In this document: in pieces, positions 56,777 through 64,000 of the stretch
Layout of the letters: each line of letters starts with the position of its first letter
Numbering within the stretch: position 1 is the first letter of the stretch
Assembly (NCBI GenBank): GCA_047602465.1
Contig: JASGHF010000001.1
Location: 2,480,001-2,544,000 of the forward strand
From: JADZAI01 sp047602465
GTDB lineage: Bacteria > Pseudomonadota > Alphaproteobacteria > Micropepsales > Micropepsaceae
Length of the DNA: 64,000 nucleotides
Direction: 5' to 3'
The notes under the pieces: generated by a model
What the model was told of the DNA's origin: nothing
Databases searched by the model: none
Seen by the model: the letters and a program-made list of their open reading frames with translations, nothing else
Program-made: the position numbers and the translations under genes

Positions 56777-58051
56777 TCAGGGCCGTGTCTGGCCGGTGCC
56801 GCGCACGATGGTCTTGTAGGTCGTGAGTTCCGCCGCGCCTACCGGCCCGCGCGCGTGCAGCTTGCCGGTGGCGATTCCAATTTCGGCGCCGAAGCCGAAC
56901 TCGCCGCCATCGGCGAACTGGGTGGAGGCGTTCCACAGCACGATGGCGCTGTCGACGGCGCCGAGGAAATACTCCGCCACCGCGGCGCTCTCGGTGACGA
57001 TGGCGTCGGTGTGCCTTGTGCCGTGCCGGGCGATATGGGCGATGGCTTCCTCCGGGCCGGCGACCGTGCGCACCGCGACGATGGCGTCGAGAAATTCGGT
57101 GTTCCAGTCGGCATCGTTCGCCGCGATCACGCGCGGGTCGAGTGTGCGGACCGCCGTGTCGCCGCGCACCTCGCATCCGGCGTTGAGAAGATCTGCAACG
57201 ACGTCGCGCCCCAGTGTCGCCGCGATCGATGAGTCGATCAGCACCGTCTCGGTCGAGCCGCAGACGCCCGTGCGGCGGAGCTTCGCGTTCAGCACGATGG
57301 CGCGCGCTTTCACCGGATCGGCAGCGGCGTGAATATAGGTGGTGTTGAGGCCTTCCAGATGGCTCAGCACAGGCACGCGCGCTTCGGCCTGCACACGGGC
57401 GACCAGGCTCTTGCCGCCGCGCGGGATCATGACATCCAGCGTGCCGTTCAGACCCGTCAGCATTGCGCCGACGGCGGCGCGGTCGGAGCTTGGCACGAGC
57501 TGGATCGCATCTTCGGGAAGGCCGGCCGCTTTCAGACCGGTGATCATCGCGGCGTGAATGGCGCGGCTGCTGTCGAGGCTCTCCGAGCCGCCGCGCAGGA
57601 TCACGGCGTTGCCGGAGCGCAGCGTCAGCGCGCCCGCATCCGCCGTCACATTGGGGCGGCTCTCATAGACGATGCCGATTACGCCGATGGGCACGCGCAC
57701 GCGGGCAAATTTCAGGCCGTTGGGCTGTGACCATTCGGCGATCACCGTACCCAGCGGATCGGGAATGGTGGCGATGGCGGCGACGCCGTCGGCCATCGCC
57801 GCGATGCGCTTCGCATCCAGCATCAGCCGGTCGCGCATCGCGCCGCTGAGATCGCCGGCGCGCGCCATGTCGGCCTGATTGGCGGCGAGGATGCCGGGCG
57901 CAGCGGCGCGGATGGCATCGGCTATCGCCACCAGCGCGCGGGTGCGCTGGTCCGCGCTCGTACCGGCCAGCCGGGCGGCGGCGGCGCGCGCACGCGTGCC
58001 CATCCCGGTCATCAGGGCGGCCGTGTCGGTGATGCTGGCCGGCGCGTTCAT
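56777..58051 (-). CDS. proA: gamma-glutamyl phosphate reductase
   Basis: The 424-residue enzyme reduces gamma-glutamyl phosphate with NADPH in proline synthesis. It has VRVPIGVIGIVYESRPNVTA, the catalytic Cys in RRTGVCGSTETVLID and EFGFGAEIGIATGKLHARGP. Complete. It lies seven bases behind proB. Confidence 0.97.
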   Translation of the reverse strand: MNAPASITDTAALMTGMGTRARAAAARLAGTSADQRTRALVAIADAIRAAAPGILAANQADMARAGDLSGAMRDRLMLDAKRIAAMADGVAAIATIPDPLGTVIAEWSQPNGLKFARVRVPIGVIGIVYESRPNVTADAGALTLRSGNAVILRGGSESLDSSRAIHAAMITGLKAAGLPEDAIQLVPSSDRAAVGAMLTGLNGTLDVMIPRGGKSLVARVQAEARVPVLSHLEGLNTTYIHAAADPVKARAIVLNAKLRRTGVCGSTETVLIDSSIAATLGRDVVADLLNAGCEVRGDTAVRTLDPRVIAANDADWNTEFLDAIVAVRTVAGPEEAIAHIARHGTRHTDAIVTESAAVAEYFLGAVDSAIVLWNASTQFADGGEFGFGAEIGIATGKLHARGPVGAAELTTYKTIVRGTGQTRP

Positions 58052-58058
58052 GGGATGA

Positions 58059-59171
58059 CTATAGCACCACCAGATCGTCGCGGTGGATCATCGCGGCGCG
58101 GCCGGCATAGCCGAGCACCGCCTCGATCTCGCCGGAGCGGCGACCGATCAGGCGGCGGGCTTCGTCGGCCTCATAGGCGACGAGACCGCGCGCGATTTCA
58201 GCGCCCGTCGCGTTCCGCACGATCACCGCATCGCCGCGTTCGAAATCGCCGGTGACGGCGGTGACGCCGATGGGCAGCAGGCTCTTGCCGCCGCGCAGCG
58301 CGGCTTCCGCTCCGGCGTCGATGGAAAGCGTCCCGGCGGGTTTCAGCGCGCCCAGAATCCATTGCTTGCGCGCGGCGGCGGGATTGGATTTCGCCAGCAC
58401 CCAGGTGGCGCGGCTGCCATTTGCGAGAGCCTGAAGCGGGCGCTCGATCTGACCGAGCGCAATCGCCATGTGGCATCCGGCGGCAGTCGCGATCTTGGCG
58501 GCCAGCAGCTTGGTGATCATGCCGCCCGAACCCATGTCGCTGCCCGGACGTCCGGCCATCGCCTCGATCTCGGGCGTGATCTCGGCGATCTCGGGCAGGA
58601 ACGTCGCATCGGCGTTCTTCACCGGATTGTCGGTGTAGAGGCCGTCGATATCGGAGAGAAGGACAAGGCAGTCCGCGCCGGTCATCGCGGCGACGCGCGC
58701 CGCCAGGCGATCATTGTCGCCGAAACGGATTTCGGCGGTGGCGACCGTGTCGTTCTCGTTGATGACCGGCACGGCGCTGAGCCCCAGCAGCGCGCCGATT
58801 GTGGCGCGGGCGTTGAGGTAGCGGCGGCGCTCTTCGGTGTCGTCGAGCGTGAGCAAAATTTGCGCGGCGGTCAGGCCCTTTGCGGCGAGCGCTTCGGTCC
58901 AGGCTTCAGCGAGGGCGATCTGACCGACGCTGGCGGCGGCCTGCGCTTCTTCGAGGCGCAGCGCGCCGGGGCTGAGTTTCAGGCGGCGCCGGCCCAGCGC
59001 GATCGCCCCGGACGAGACGACGATCACCTCCGCGCCGCGTGCTTTCAGGTCTGCGATATCGGCGGCGAGGCCGGCCAGCCACGCGCGTTTGGGCTCGCCT
59101 TCAGGCGAGACCAGGGTCGACGAGCCGATCTTGATGACGATGCGGCGCGCGTCTGAAAGCCGGGCGCTCAC
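58059..59171 (-). CDS. proB: glutamate 5-kinase with PUA domain
   Basis: The 370-residue protein has an amino-acid-kinase domain (IVIKIGSSTLVSPEG, VIVVSSGAIALGRRRL, VPVINENDTVATAEIRFGDN, GSGGMITKLLAAKIA). A C-terminal PUA domain follows, from about residue 285 (GTLSIDAGAEAALRGGKSL onward). It phosphorylates glutamate as the first step of proline synthesis. Its start overlaps the obgE stop by ATGA. Confidence 0.97.
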   Translation of the reverse strand: MSARLSDARRIVIKIGSSTLVSPEGEPKRAWLAGLAADIADLKARGAEVIVVSSGAIALGRRRLKLSPGALRLEEAQAAASVGQIALAEAWTEALAAKGLTAAQILLTLDDTEERRRYLNARATIGALLGLSAVPVINENDTVATAEIRFGDNDRLAARVAAMTGADCLVLLSDIDGLYTDNPVKNADATFLPEIAEITPEIEAMAGRPGSDMGSGGMITKLLAAKIATAAGCHMAIALGQIERPLQALANGSRATWVLAKSNPAAARKQWILGALKPAGTLSIDAGAEAALRGGKSLLPIGVTAVTGDFERGDAVIVRNATGAEIARGLVAYEADEARRLIGRRSGEIEAVLGYAGRAAMIHRDDLVVL

Positions 59172-60205
59172 GGACGCCAGGGGCCGGCAGGTTCGGCCGC
59201 CGCCTCTTCGGCGCGGGTCGCAAGCCCGATGCGGCGCGCCATGTCGCGCAGCACGGTCTTCACGCCGTCGCCGGTCGCGCCGGAGAGGGCGAAGACTTTC
59301 GCGCCGCTCGCCTTTTCCAGCGCTGCGATCTTCTTCTTCACCTCGGCCGGGGTGAGCGCATCGGTCTTGTTGAGGCCGATGATCTCGGGCTTTTCGGCGA
59401 GGCCCTGGCCGTACAGTTCCAGTTCGCGGCGGATGGTGCGGTAGGCCTTCACGATGGCGCTCTCGGTGCCGTCGATGAGATGCAGCACTACGCGGCAGCG
59501 TTCGATATGGCCCAGGAAACGGTCACCGAGGCCGACACCATCATGCGCGCCCTTGATAAGGCCGGGCAGGTCGGCCAGCACGAACTCCGCGCCGTCGATG
59601 GCGACGACGCCGAGTTGGGGCGCCAGCGTCGTGAAGGGGTAATCGGCGATCTTGGGCTTTGCGGCGCTGGTGGCGGCGAGGAAGGTCGACTTGCCGGCAT
59701 TGGGCAGGCCGACAAGGCCGGCGTCGGCGATCAGCTTCAGGCGCAGCCAGATGGTGCGCTCCTCGTTCGTCTGGCCGGGATTGGCGTGACGGGGCGCCCG
59801 GTTGGTCGACGACTTGAACGTCGCGTTGCCGAAGCCGCCATTGCCGCCGCGCATGAAGAGCAGTTTTTCACCGGCGAAGGTGAAGTCGTGGAGCTGGGTT
59901 TCGCCGTCCTCGTCCAGCACTTCGGTGCCGACGGGAACCTTCAGCGTGATGTCGGCGCCGCCGGGGCCGGAGCGCTGGCGGCCCATCCCGTTGGTGCCGC
60001 GACCGGCGCGGAAATGCTGCTGGTAACGGTAGTCGATCAGGGTGTTGAGGTTGTCGACGGCCTCGATCCACACATCGCCGCCCTTGCCGCCGTCACCGCC
60101 GTCGGGGCCGCCATATTCGATGAATTTTTCGCGCCGGAACGACACGGCGCCGTTTCCGCCATCGCCGGCCTTCACATAAATCTTGGTCTGATCGAGGAAC
60201 TTCAT
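59168..60205 (-). CDS. obgE: Obg GTPase
   Basis: The 345-residue ribosome-associated GTPase has the glycine-rich Obg fold (KFLDQTKIYVKAGDGGNGAV, then EYGGPDGGDGGKGGDVW) and a G domain with GLPNAGKS, VLADLPGLIKGAH and LNKTD. There is only a short C-terminal tail, as is usual for alphaproteobacteria. It acts in 50S maturation and stress control. The proB start overlaps its stop. Confidence 0.97.
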   Translation of the reverse strand: MKFLDQTKIYVKAGDGGNGAVSFRREKFIEYGGPDGGDGGKGGDVWIEAVDNLNTLIDYRYQQHFRAGRGTNGMGRQRSGPGGADITLKVPVGTEVLDEDGETQLHDFTFAGEKLLFMRGGNGGFGNATFKSSTNRAPRHANPGQTNEERTIWLRLKLIADAGLVGLPNAGKSTFLAATSAAKPKIADYPFTTLAPQLGVVAIDGAEFVLADLPGLIKGAHDGVGLGDRFLGHIERCRVVLHLIDGTESAIVKAYRTIRRELELYGQGLAEKPEIIGLNKTDALTPAEVKKKIAALEKASGAKVFALSGATGDGVKTVLRDMARRIGLATRAEEAAAEPAGPWRP

Positions 60206-60227
60206 GGCGAGGCTCTAGCACGGCAAA

Positions 60228-60255
60228 GGCGGCGGCCCCATCCCGGGCCGCCGCC
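60228..60255. other. perfect GC hairpin between GNAT gene and obgE
   Basis: GGCGGCGGCCC (60228-60238) and GGGCCGCCGCC (60245-60255) form an 11-bp stem in the 60-base gap. The T-rich follow-up is short (TTTGCC on the minus strand), so it is at best a weak terminator or a processing element inside the rplU-obgE transcript. Confidence 0.45.
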
Positions 60256-60265
60256 GCCGTTAAGT

Positions 60266-60829
60266 CTATCTCCTGAAATTCTCGCGCTTGAGGCGCGTAT
60301 CCAGGAACCGCACGGCGTGTCCGCGCGCCTTGGAGAAGCGCATGCTCTCCTTGGCGTAACGGAAGCCGAGCTTGGTCATGACCCGGCCCGAGGTGTGGTT
60401 ATCGGCGTAATGGCCCGACTTCACTTCGCTCTCGCCAAGCTCGTCGAACGCGAAGGCGAGCGCCGCGCGCGCCGCTTCGGTTGCGATGCCGTGGCCCCAG
60501 AAGGATTGGCCCACCCAATAGCCAAGATGCAGCAGCCCGTCGCTTTCGCGGTTGAGCCCGACGCAGCCCGTCAGTTCACCGTCCCTCTCGATCGCGAACG
60601 GCCATTCCTGGTTGGCGGCGCGGGCCTCGTCATGCGTGGCGATCCACTTGGCGGCCGCCCCTTCGGGATAGGGATAGGGAACCACATCCAGCATCTTGGC
60701 GACGTCAAAGTCGCCGGCCATGCGCTCCACGGCCGGGCCGTCGCTGAGGCGGAACGGGCGCAGGACAAGTCTTTTCGTCGCCAGGTTCCCGGCGACGGGC
60801 AGGGGTCTCGGGGCGTATTCAACCGCCAT
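60266..60829 (-). CDS. GNAT acetyltransferase, RimJ/RimL type (second of a pair)
   Basis: The 187-residue protein has TKRLVLRPFRLSDGPAVERM and LGYWVGQSFWGHGIATEAAR, the Ala-CoA binding loop of RimJ/RimL-like acetyltransferases, and NHTSGRVMTKLGFRY near the end. Substrate not determined; N-terminal acetylation of ribosomal proteins or small-molecule detoxification are the usual roles. It overlaps its paralogue by 11 bases and precedes obgE. Confidence 0.9.
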   Translation of the reverse strand: MAVEYAPRPLPVAGNLATKRLVLRPFRLSDGPAVERMAGDFDVAKMLDVVPYPYPEGAAAKWIATHDEARAANQEWPFAIERDGELTGCVGLNRESDGLLHLGYWVGQSFWGHGIATEAARAALAFAFDELGESEVKSGHYADNHTSGRVMTKLGFRYAKESMRFSKARGHAVRFLDTRLKRENFRR

Positions 60830-61442
60830 GGTCCGTTCCTCCTTCGCTGTCGTTCTGGTCTGCCGCGAAGCTCGTGCGCGGCAGGATCATCATGCGGCAG
60901 TCGACGTCGCAATCGCGGGCCTTTGAAGTTCTTGCGACATTATGTGTGTAGGTGAAACCGAGCTTCTCCAACACGCGGCCAGACGCCGCGTTGTCAACGA
61001 AGTGACCGGCTTCGAGTTCCTCAAGCTTCAGATGGGTGAAGGCAAAGGCGACGGCAAGGCGCGCAGCCTCCGTGGCGAGGCCACGGCCCCACGAGTCCCG
61101 TCCGATCCAGTAGCCCAGCTCGACCGTTTCACCGTGGTTGGTGATGCCTACCGTCCCGACCTGACGCCCACCAGTTACAATGGCGAAAGGGTAGGCGGTG
61201 CGTTGCGGCCCTGCGTTTTCAATGCTGTCCAGCCAGACCGCCGCGTCATGCAGCGTGTAGGGCCAGGGCGCGCGGCTGAGATTCTTCACCACGTCAAAGT
61301 CGTTCATGCCGTTGAACACGTCCCCGGCGTCCGATTTCAGCGGACGGCGCAACATGACGCGCGCGCCTTTGAGCGCCAGCGTGCCGGCGTCGTAGGCCGG
61401 CTGGGGCGGGAAGGTGACGGGCTTTTCCAGAACCGCGCTCAT
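60819..61442 (-). CDS. GNAT acetyltransferase, RimJ/RimL type (first of a pair)
   Basis: The 207-residue protein is a close relative of its neighbour: RVMLRRPLKSDAGDVFNGMN, VELGYWIGRDSWGRGLATEA, then AARLAVAFAF and AASGRVLEKLGFTYTH. It carries an extra N-terminal 25 residues and an acidic C-terminal tail. The pair probably arose by tandem duplication. It lies 38 bases after the rpmA terminator, so transcription may depend on readthrough. Confidence 0.9.
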   Translation of the reverse strand: MSAVLEKPVTFPPQPAYDAGTLALKGARVMLRRPLKSDAGDVFNGMNDFDVVKNLSRAPWPYTLHDAAVWLDSIENAGPQRTAYPFAIVTGGRQVGTVGITNHGETVELGYWIGRDSWGRGLATEAARLAVAFAFTHLKLEELEAGHFVDNAASGRVLEKLGFTYTHNVARTSKARDCDVDCRMMILPRTSFAADQNDSEGGTDHGG

Positions 61443-61480
61443 GACATGTCCCCCAAGGACGTTGGTTGGCGCGAGGGCAA

Positions 61481-61509
61481 AACAAAAGGGAGATGGCGGA
61501 CCATCTCCC
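61481..61509 (-). terminator. intrinsic terminator after rpmA
   Basis: On the minus strand GGGAGATGG, loop TCCG, CCATCTCCC (61509-61488) runs into TTTTGTT, a textbook terminator 48 bases after rpmA. A second perfect hairpin, GGGCCGCC/GGCGGCCC (61519-61541), precedes it. Together they should reduce but not abolish flow into the GNAT-obgE genes. Confidence 0.93.
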
Positions 61510-61557
61510 TCGCTGGCTGGGCCGCCCTAGTCCGGCGGCCCCTATATGGAACGCGCC

Positions 61558-61830
61558 TTATTCGGCCGCTTCGGCCTTTACCGGGGTAATCGAGACGAAC
61601 TGACGGTCTTTCCAGCCCTTCTTGAACGTCACGGCGCCTTCATTGAGGGCGTAAAGCGTGTGGTCCGTGCCCATGCCGACGCCTTCACCGGCGTGCCAAC
61701 GCGTGCCGCGCTGACGCAGGATGATGTTGCCGGGGACGGCGACCTGGCCGCCGAACAGCTTCACGCCAAGGCGCTGGCCTGCCGAGTCACGACCGTTGCG
61801 GGATGAACCGCCTGCTTTCTTGTGAGCCAT
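61558..61830 (-). CDS. rpmA: 50S ribosomal protein L27
   Basis: The 90-residue protein opens MAHKKAGGSSRNGRDSAGQR, the conserved N-terminus reaching the peptidyl-transferase centre, and has VAVPGNIILRQRGTRWHAGE. Complete; second gene after rplU. Confidence 0.98.
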   Translation of the reverse strand: MAHKKAGGSSRNGRDSAGQRLGVKLFGGQVAVPGNIILRQRGTRWHAGEGVGMGTDHTLYALNEGAVTFKKGWKDRQFVSITPVKAEAAE

Positions 61831-61856
61831 GGTGCTCTCCTAAACTCTCAAATCTC

Positions 61857-62171
61857 TCAGGCGGCGATCGACAGAATCTTCACGCGCGTGAAGTGCTGGC
61901 GGTGGCCGTTCTTGCGGCGGTAGTTCTGGCGGCGCTTCTTCTTCACGACGAGGATCTTGTCGTTACGGCCGTGGTCGACGATCTCGCCTTCCACCGACGC
62001 GCCCGACAGGAACGGCACGCCGACCTTCGACACGCCTTCGCCATTGCCGAACAGCAGCACTTCGCCGAACTGCACCTTCGTGCCGGCATCGCCCTTCAGG
62101 AGCTCAACCTTCACGACTTCACCGGGGGCGACCTTGTACTGCTTGCCGCCCGTCTTGATCACCGCATACAT
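61857..62171 (-). CDS. rplU: 50S ribosomal protein L21
   Basis: Read from ATG 62171 the protein has 104 residues (MYAVIKTGGKQYKVAPGEVV, then KKKRRQNYRRKNGHRQHFT, the family signature). The frame is open further upstream, but GAGG ten bases before this ATG and the family length decide. It lies 26 bases before rpmA. Confidence 0.98.
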   Translation of the reverse strand: MYAVIKTGGKQYKVAPGEVVKVELLKGDAGTKVQFGEVLLFGNGEGVSKVGVPFLSGASVEGEIVDHGRNDKILVVKKKRRQNYRRKNGHRQHFTRVKILSIAA

Positions 62172-62287
62172 CGTCAAACCGCCTCGATAAGCCGGCGCGC
62201 CCAAGGGCGCATCCGCTTGAATAATGGATCGGCGGCCCACGCATGCGCGCGGCCCAAGGCCTCAGGGAGGTCCGCCGGGAGGCGGGC

Positions 62288-62316
62288 AGATAGACGCCGA
62301 GGCCCCCGGCTGTCAA
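62288..62316 (-). promoter_or_regulatory. promoter of rplU-rpmA
   Basis: On the minus strand TTGACA (62316-62311), a 17-base spacer and CTATCT (62293-62288) make a consensus-like promoter. The predicted leader is about 110 bases and contains inverted GC-rich arms that could act in ribosomal-protein autogenous control. Confidence 0.75.
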
Positions 62317-62373
62317 GGAAAACAGAGTCTCTTTAAGGCTTTATCTGTCAGGATTTCAGCGGCTGTGCGCCCA

Positions 62374-62426
62374 AAATGAAACGGGGCCGGTGCACGAGGG
62401 GGATGGCACCGGCCCCGTATTCATTT
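62374..62426. terminator. very strong hairpin in the rplU-rlmJ gap
   Basis: ACGGGGCCGGTGC (62381-62393) and GCACCGGCCCCGT (62406-62418) are a perfect 13-bp stem with a 12-base loop. It extends through flanking AAATGAA/TTCATTT with one bulge. On the minus strand it is followed by TTTCATTTT. The rplU and rlmJ genes diverge here, so no annotated gene ends at it. It would fit the 3' end of an unannotated RNA from either strand, more likely minus. Confidence 0.6.
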
Positions 62427-62463
62427 AACAGACCTGGCGGGGGGAGCCAGTGACGGCGGGGCG

Positions 62464-62512
62464 GTCCTGCGAGGGTCGGGGCTCCCTCTGGTGCAGGACG
62501 GCCCGGCCGTCC
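62464..62512. other. nested, mutually exclusive inverted repeats; candidate structured RNA
   Basis: GTCCTGC-GAGGG (62464-62475) can pair with CCCTC (62484-62488) and GCAGGAC (62493-62499). The last overlaps GGACGGCC (62496-62503), which pairs instead with GGCCGTCC (62505-62512). Alternative pairings upstream of a terminator-like hairpin (minus-strand view) are a design seen in attenuators and small RNAs. No ORF explains the conservation of such arms. No gene was recognised in 62427-62646 beyond this and the rlmJ promoter. Confidence 0.4.
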
Positions 62513-62607
62513 AGTCTGCTGTCCGGTGCTGTGAGCTCCGTGACGCTTGTGAAGATAGGAAGCGGACCATTGCCCCGGAATGACTTCAGCATTAATTCCC
62601 CGTCATT

Positions 62608-62637
62608 CTGACAAGGTATTGATTTTACAATGATATT
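62608..62637 (+). promoter_or_regulatory. promoter of rlmJ, close to its start codon
   Basis: CTGACA (62608-62613), an 18-base spacer and GATATT (62632-62637) form a plausible promoter in an AT-rich stretch. It predicts initiation two or three bases before the ATG at 62647, so the mRNA may be leaderless; no Shine-Dalgarno is present. Confidence 0.5.
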
Positions 62638-62646
62638 TTTCGTGAA

Positions 62647-63483
62647 ATGAACTACCGGCACGGATTTCACGCCGGAAATCATGCTGATGTGCTCAAGCAC
62701 GCAGCGTTGGGGACGGTCCTCGCCTATCTCCAGACCAAGGAAAAGCCGCTCTTTTTCCTCGATTCGCATGGCGGGCGGGGGCGTTACGATCTGTCTGCGC
62801 CCGAAGCGCTGCGATCCGGGGAGTACCGGCAGGGAATCGCCCGGCTTTCTGCGGCCTCCGATACCCCGCCGCCGTTCCTGCCCTATCTTCACGCGATTCG
62901 AGCCGCCAATCCGGATGGCGGCCTCGCGACCTATCCCGGCTCGCCGTTGATGATCGCCCAGGCGCTGCGTGTGCAGGATCGCCTCGTCGCCTGCGAACTC
63001 AATCTGCAAGAGGCGGGTCATCTGGCCGAAACGCTCTACCCCTTCACCCGCGCCAAAGTGAGGGAGGGCGATGGCTACGGCGCCCTGAAAGCCCTGCTGC
63101 CGCCGCCAGAGCGGCGCGGCCTTGTTCTCATCGATCCGCCCTTCGAGAAGACGACCGAGTTCGCCGACCTCGCCGAAGCGCTGCGTCAGGCATGGAAGCG
63201 CTTCCCCGTCGGCGTCTATCTCGTGTGGTACCCGTTGAAGGACCGCAGCGCCGCCGATCGCTTTCTGGGCGAGGTTGCCGCCGCCGGCATACGCGATGCC
63301 GCCGTCTACGAACTGTTCGTGCGCGACCCGGCCTCGGTGACGGGCATGGCCGGGTCCGGCATTCTCGCGATCAATGCAAGCTATGCGCTCCGCACCATGG
63401 CCGATGCCGGCCCCTGGCTCGCCGGGCTTCTGGCGCAGGGACCGGGCGCGCGCTTCGCAACGATGCGGCTGACGCCGGAATAG
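62647..63483 (+). CDS. rlmJ: 23S rRNA (adenine-2030-N6)-methyltransferase
   Basis: The 278-residue Class I methyltransferase opens MNYRHGFHAGNHADVLKHAA, the RlmJ signature. It has LFFLDSHGGRGRYDLSAPEA, YPGSPLMIAQAL and the catalytic LVLIDPPFEKTTEFADL (DPPF motif). It methylates A2030 of 23S rRNA (family knowledge). The extreme 5' end lacks a ribosome-binding site. Confidence 0.95.
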   Translation: MNYRHGFHAGNHADVLKHAALGTVLAYLQTKEKPLFFLDSHGGRGRYDLSAPEALRSGEYRQGIARLSAASDTPPPFLPYLHAIRAANPDGGLATYPGSPLMIAQALRVQDRLVACELNLQEAGHLAETLYPFTRAKVREGDGYGALKALLPPPERRGLVLIDPPFEKTTEFADLAEALRQAWKRFPVGVYLVWYPLKDRSAADRFLGEVAAAGIRDAAVYELFVRDPASVTGMAGSGILAINASYALRTMADAGPWLAGLLAQGPGARFATMRLTPE

Positions 63484-63563
63484 TCGCGAAAGCCCTGTTG
63501 ATGCGGCTGCGACGTTCAGCTATGTGACGCGCCTTCCGCCGGGGCTTGCCCCGAACGGGCCGC

Positions 63564-63653
63564 GGACAGGTGGCCGAGTGGTTTAAGGTACCGCACTCGA
63601 AATGCGGCGAGGGTGAAAGCTCTCCGTGAGTTCGAATCTCACCCTGTCCGCCA
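63564..63653 (+). tRNA. tRNA-Ser (anticodon CGA)
   Basis: The acceptor arms GGACAGG (63564-63570) and CCTGTCC (63643-63649) pair perfectly. The D arm TGGCCGAGTGG-type, anticodon stem CCGCA/TGCGG with loop CTCGAAA, a long class II variable arm and the T loop GTTCGAATC are all present. CCA is encoded (63651-63653). It reads UCG codons. Confidence 0.97.
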
Positions 63654-63710
63654 TTTTCTTCGCTCCGACGCATTGGTTCGCCGGCAGCGCTGCTGCCGGA
63701 GGCATGCGTC

Positions 63711-64000
63711 GTGACGGCTGACGATTACATCCTGGCGTTGTCGTGCCCGGGCCGGCCGGGCATCGTCGCCTCGGTCTCGACCCGGTTATTCGATCTCGGC
63801 TGCGACATTCTCGAAGCGCATCAGTTCGACGACGCGGCGACGGGGCGGTTCTTCATGCGCGTCAGATTCGCCATGACGGGAGGCGGTCCCATCGATCCGG
63901 TGCATGAGGGTCTTGAAGAGATCGCGCGCATGTTCGCCTTCGATTGGCGCCTGCGCCGCCGCGCCGAAAGACAGAATGTGTTGCTGCTCGCCTCGAAGCA
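63711..64000 (+). CDS. purU: formyltetrahydrofolate deformylase, 5' part
   Basis: GTG 63711 has GGAGG eight bases upstream; the nearby ATG at 63703 runs into a stop. About 96 residues are visible before the window ends: an ACT domain (DDYILALSCPGRPGIVASVS, CDILEAHQFDDAATGRFFMR), then RRAERQNVLLLASK, the junction to the formyl-transferase-like hydrolase domain. This is the normal PurU start. It releases formate from 10-formyl-THF. Confidence 0.9.
   Translation, partial: MTADDYILALSCPGRPGIVASVSTRLFDLGCDILEAHQFDDAATGRFFMRVRFAMTGGGPIDPVHEGLEEIARMFAFDWRLRRRAERQNVLLLASK

Overview
The window looks like a chromosomal segment of a GC-rich alphaproteobacterium. The gene order sucCD-sucAB-lpd, xerC, fsa, priA, atpHAGDC and the block rplU-rpmA-obgE-proB-proA / nadD-rsfS-rlmH-gpmI-envC-ctpA-rppH recall the Caulobacterales/Hyphomonadaceae. 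That placement comes from remembered synteny and protein style, not a search. No IS element, prophage, CRISPR array, rRNA or plasmid signature was seen. One tRNA (Ser, CGA) lies near the right end.

Left part (1-24.8 kb). A cytochrome bd subunit I gene runs off the left edge behind a GbsR/MarR regulator. zapE, a small exported CxxC protein, and a trypsin-like autotransporter flanked by two exported LprI-like (DUF1311) proteins follow. The succinate dehydrogenase genes are split: sdhC-sdhD-sdhA are fused by TGATG overlaps at 13.2-15.8 kb, while sdhB sits about 3.5 kb further on behind creD and a glycosyltransferase. Next come a HerA/YjgR-type ATPase with an apparent frameshift, an inositol-monophosphatase-like gene, a diacylglycerol-kinase-like gene, a spinster-type MFS transporter and a TetR regulator divergent from a TonB-dependent receptor. 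Two operator-like repeats lie between TetR and the receptor.

Centre (24.8-47.7 kb). The TCA operon (sucCD, sucAB, lpd) is followed by a GNAT gene and xerC. Then comes a tightly overlapped three-gene unit of unknown function (34.5-37.3 kb): a DUF4258-like small protein, a 490-residue orphan and a PD-(D/E)XK nuclease-like protein. It is wedged between xerC and fsa/priA and is the best candidate here for an undescribed system. fsa, priA, two small exported or membrane proteins, an ABC-F ATPase with an overlapping upstream ORF, and the F1 ATP synthase operon follow.

Right part (47.7-64 kb). A diiron ferritin-like protein, rppH, a divergent polysaccharide deacetylase, ctpA, envC, gpmI, rlmH, rsfS and nadD form a cell-envelope, ribosome and NAD block. 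A lipoprotein, proA-proB-obgE, two overlapping GNAT genes and rpmA-rplU follow. The 475-base gap before rlmJ carries a clear rplU promoter, a strong terminator-like hairpin and nested inverted repeats. The window ends with tRNA-Ser and the 5' part of purU.
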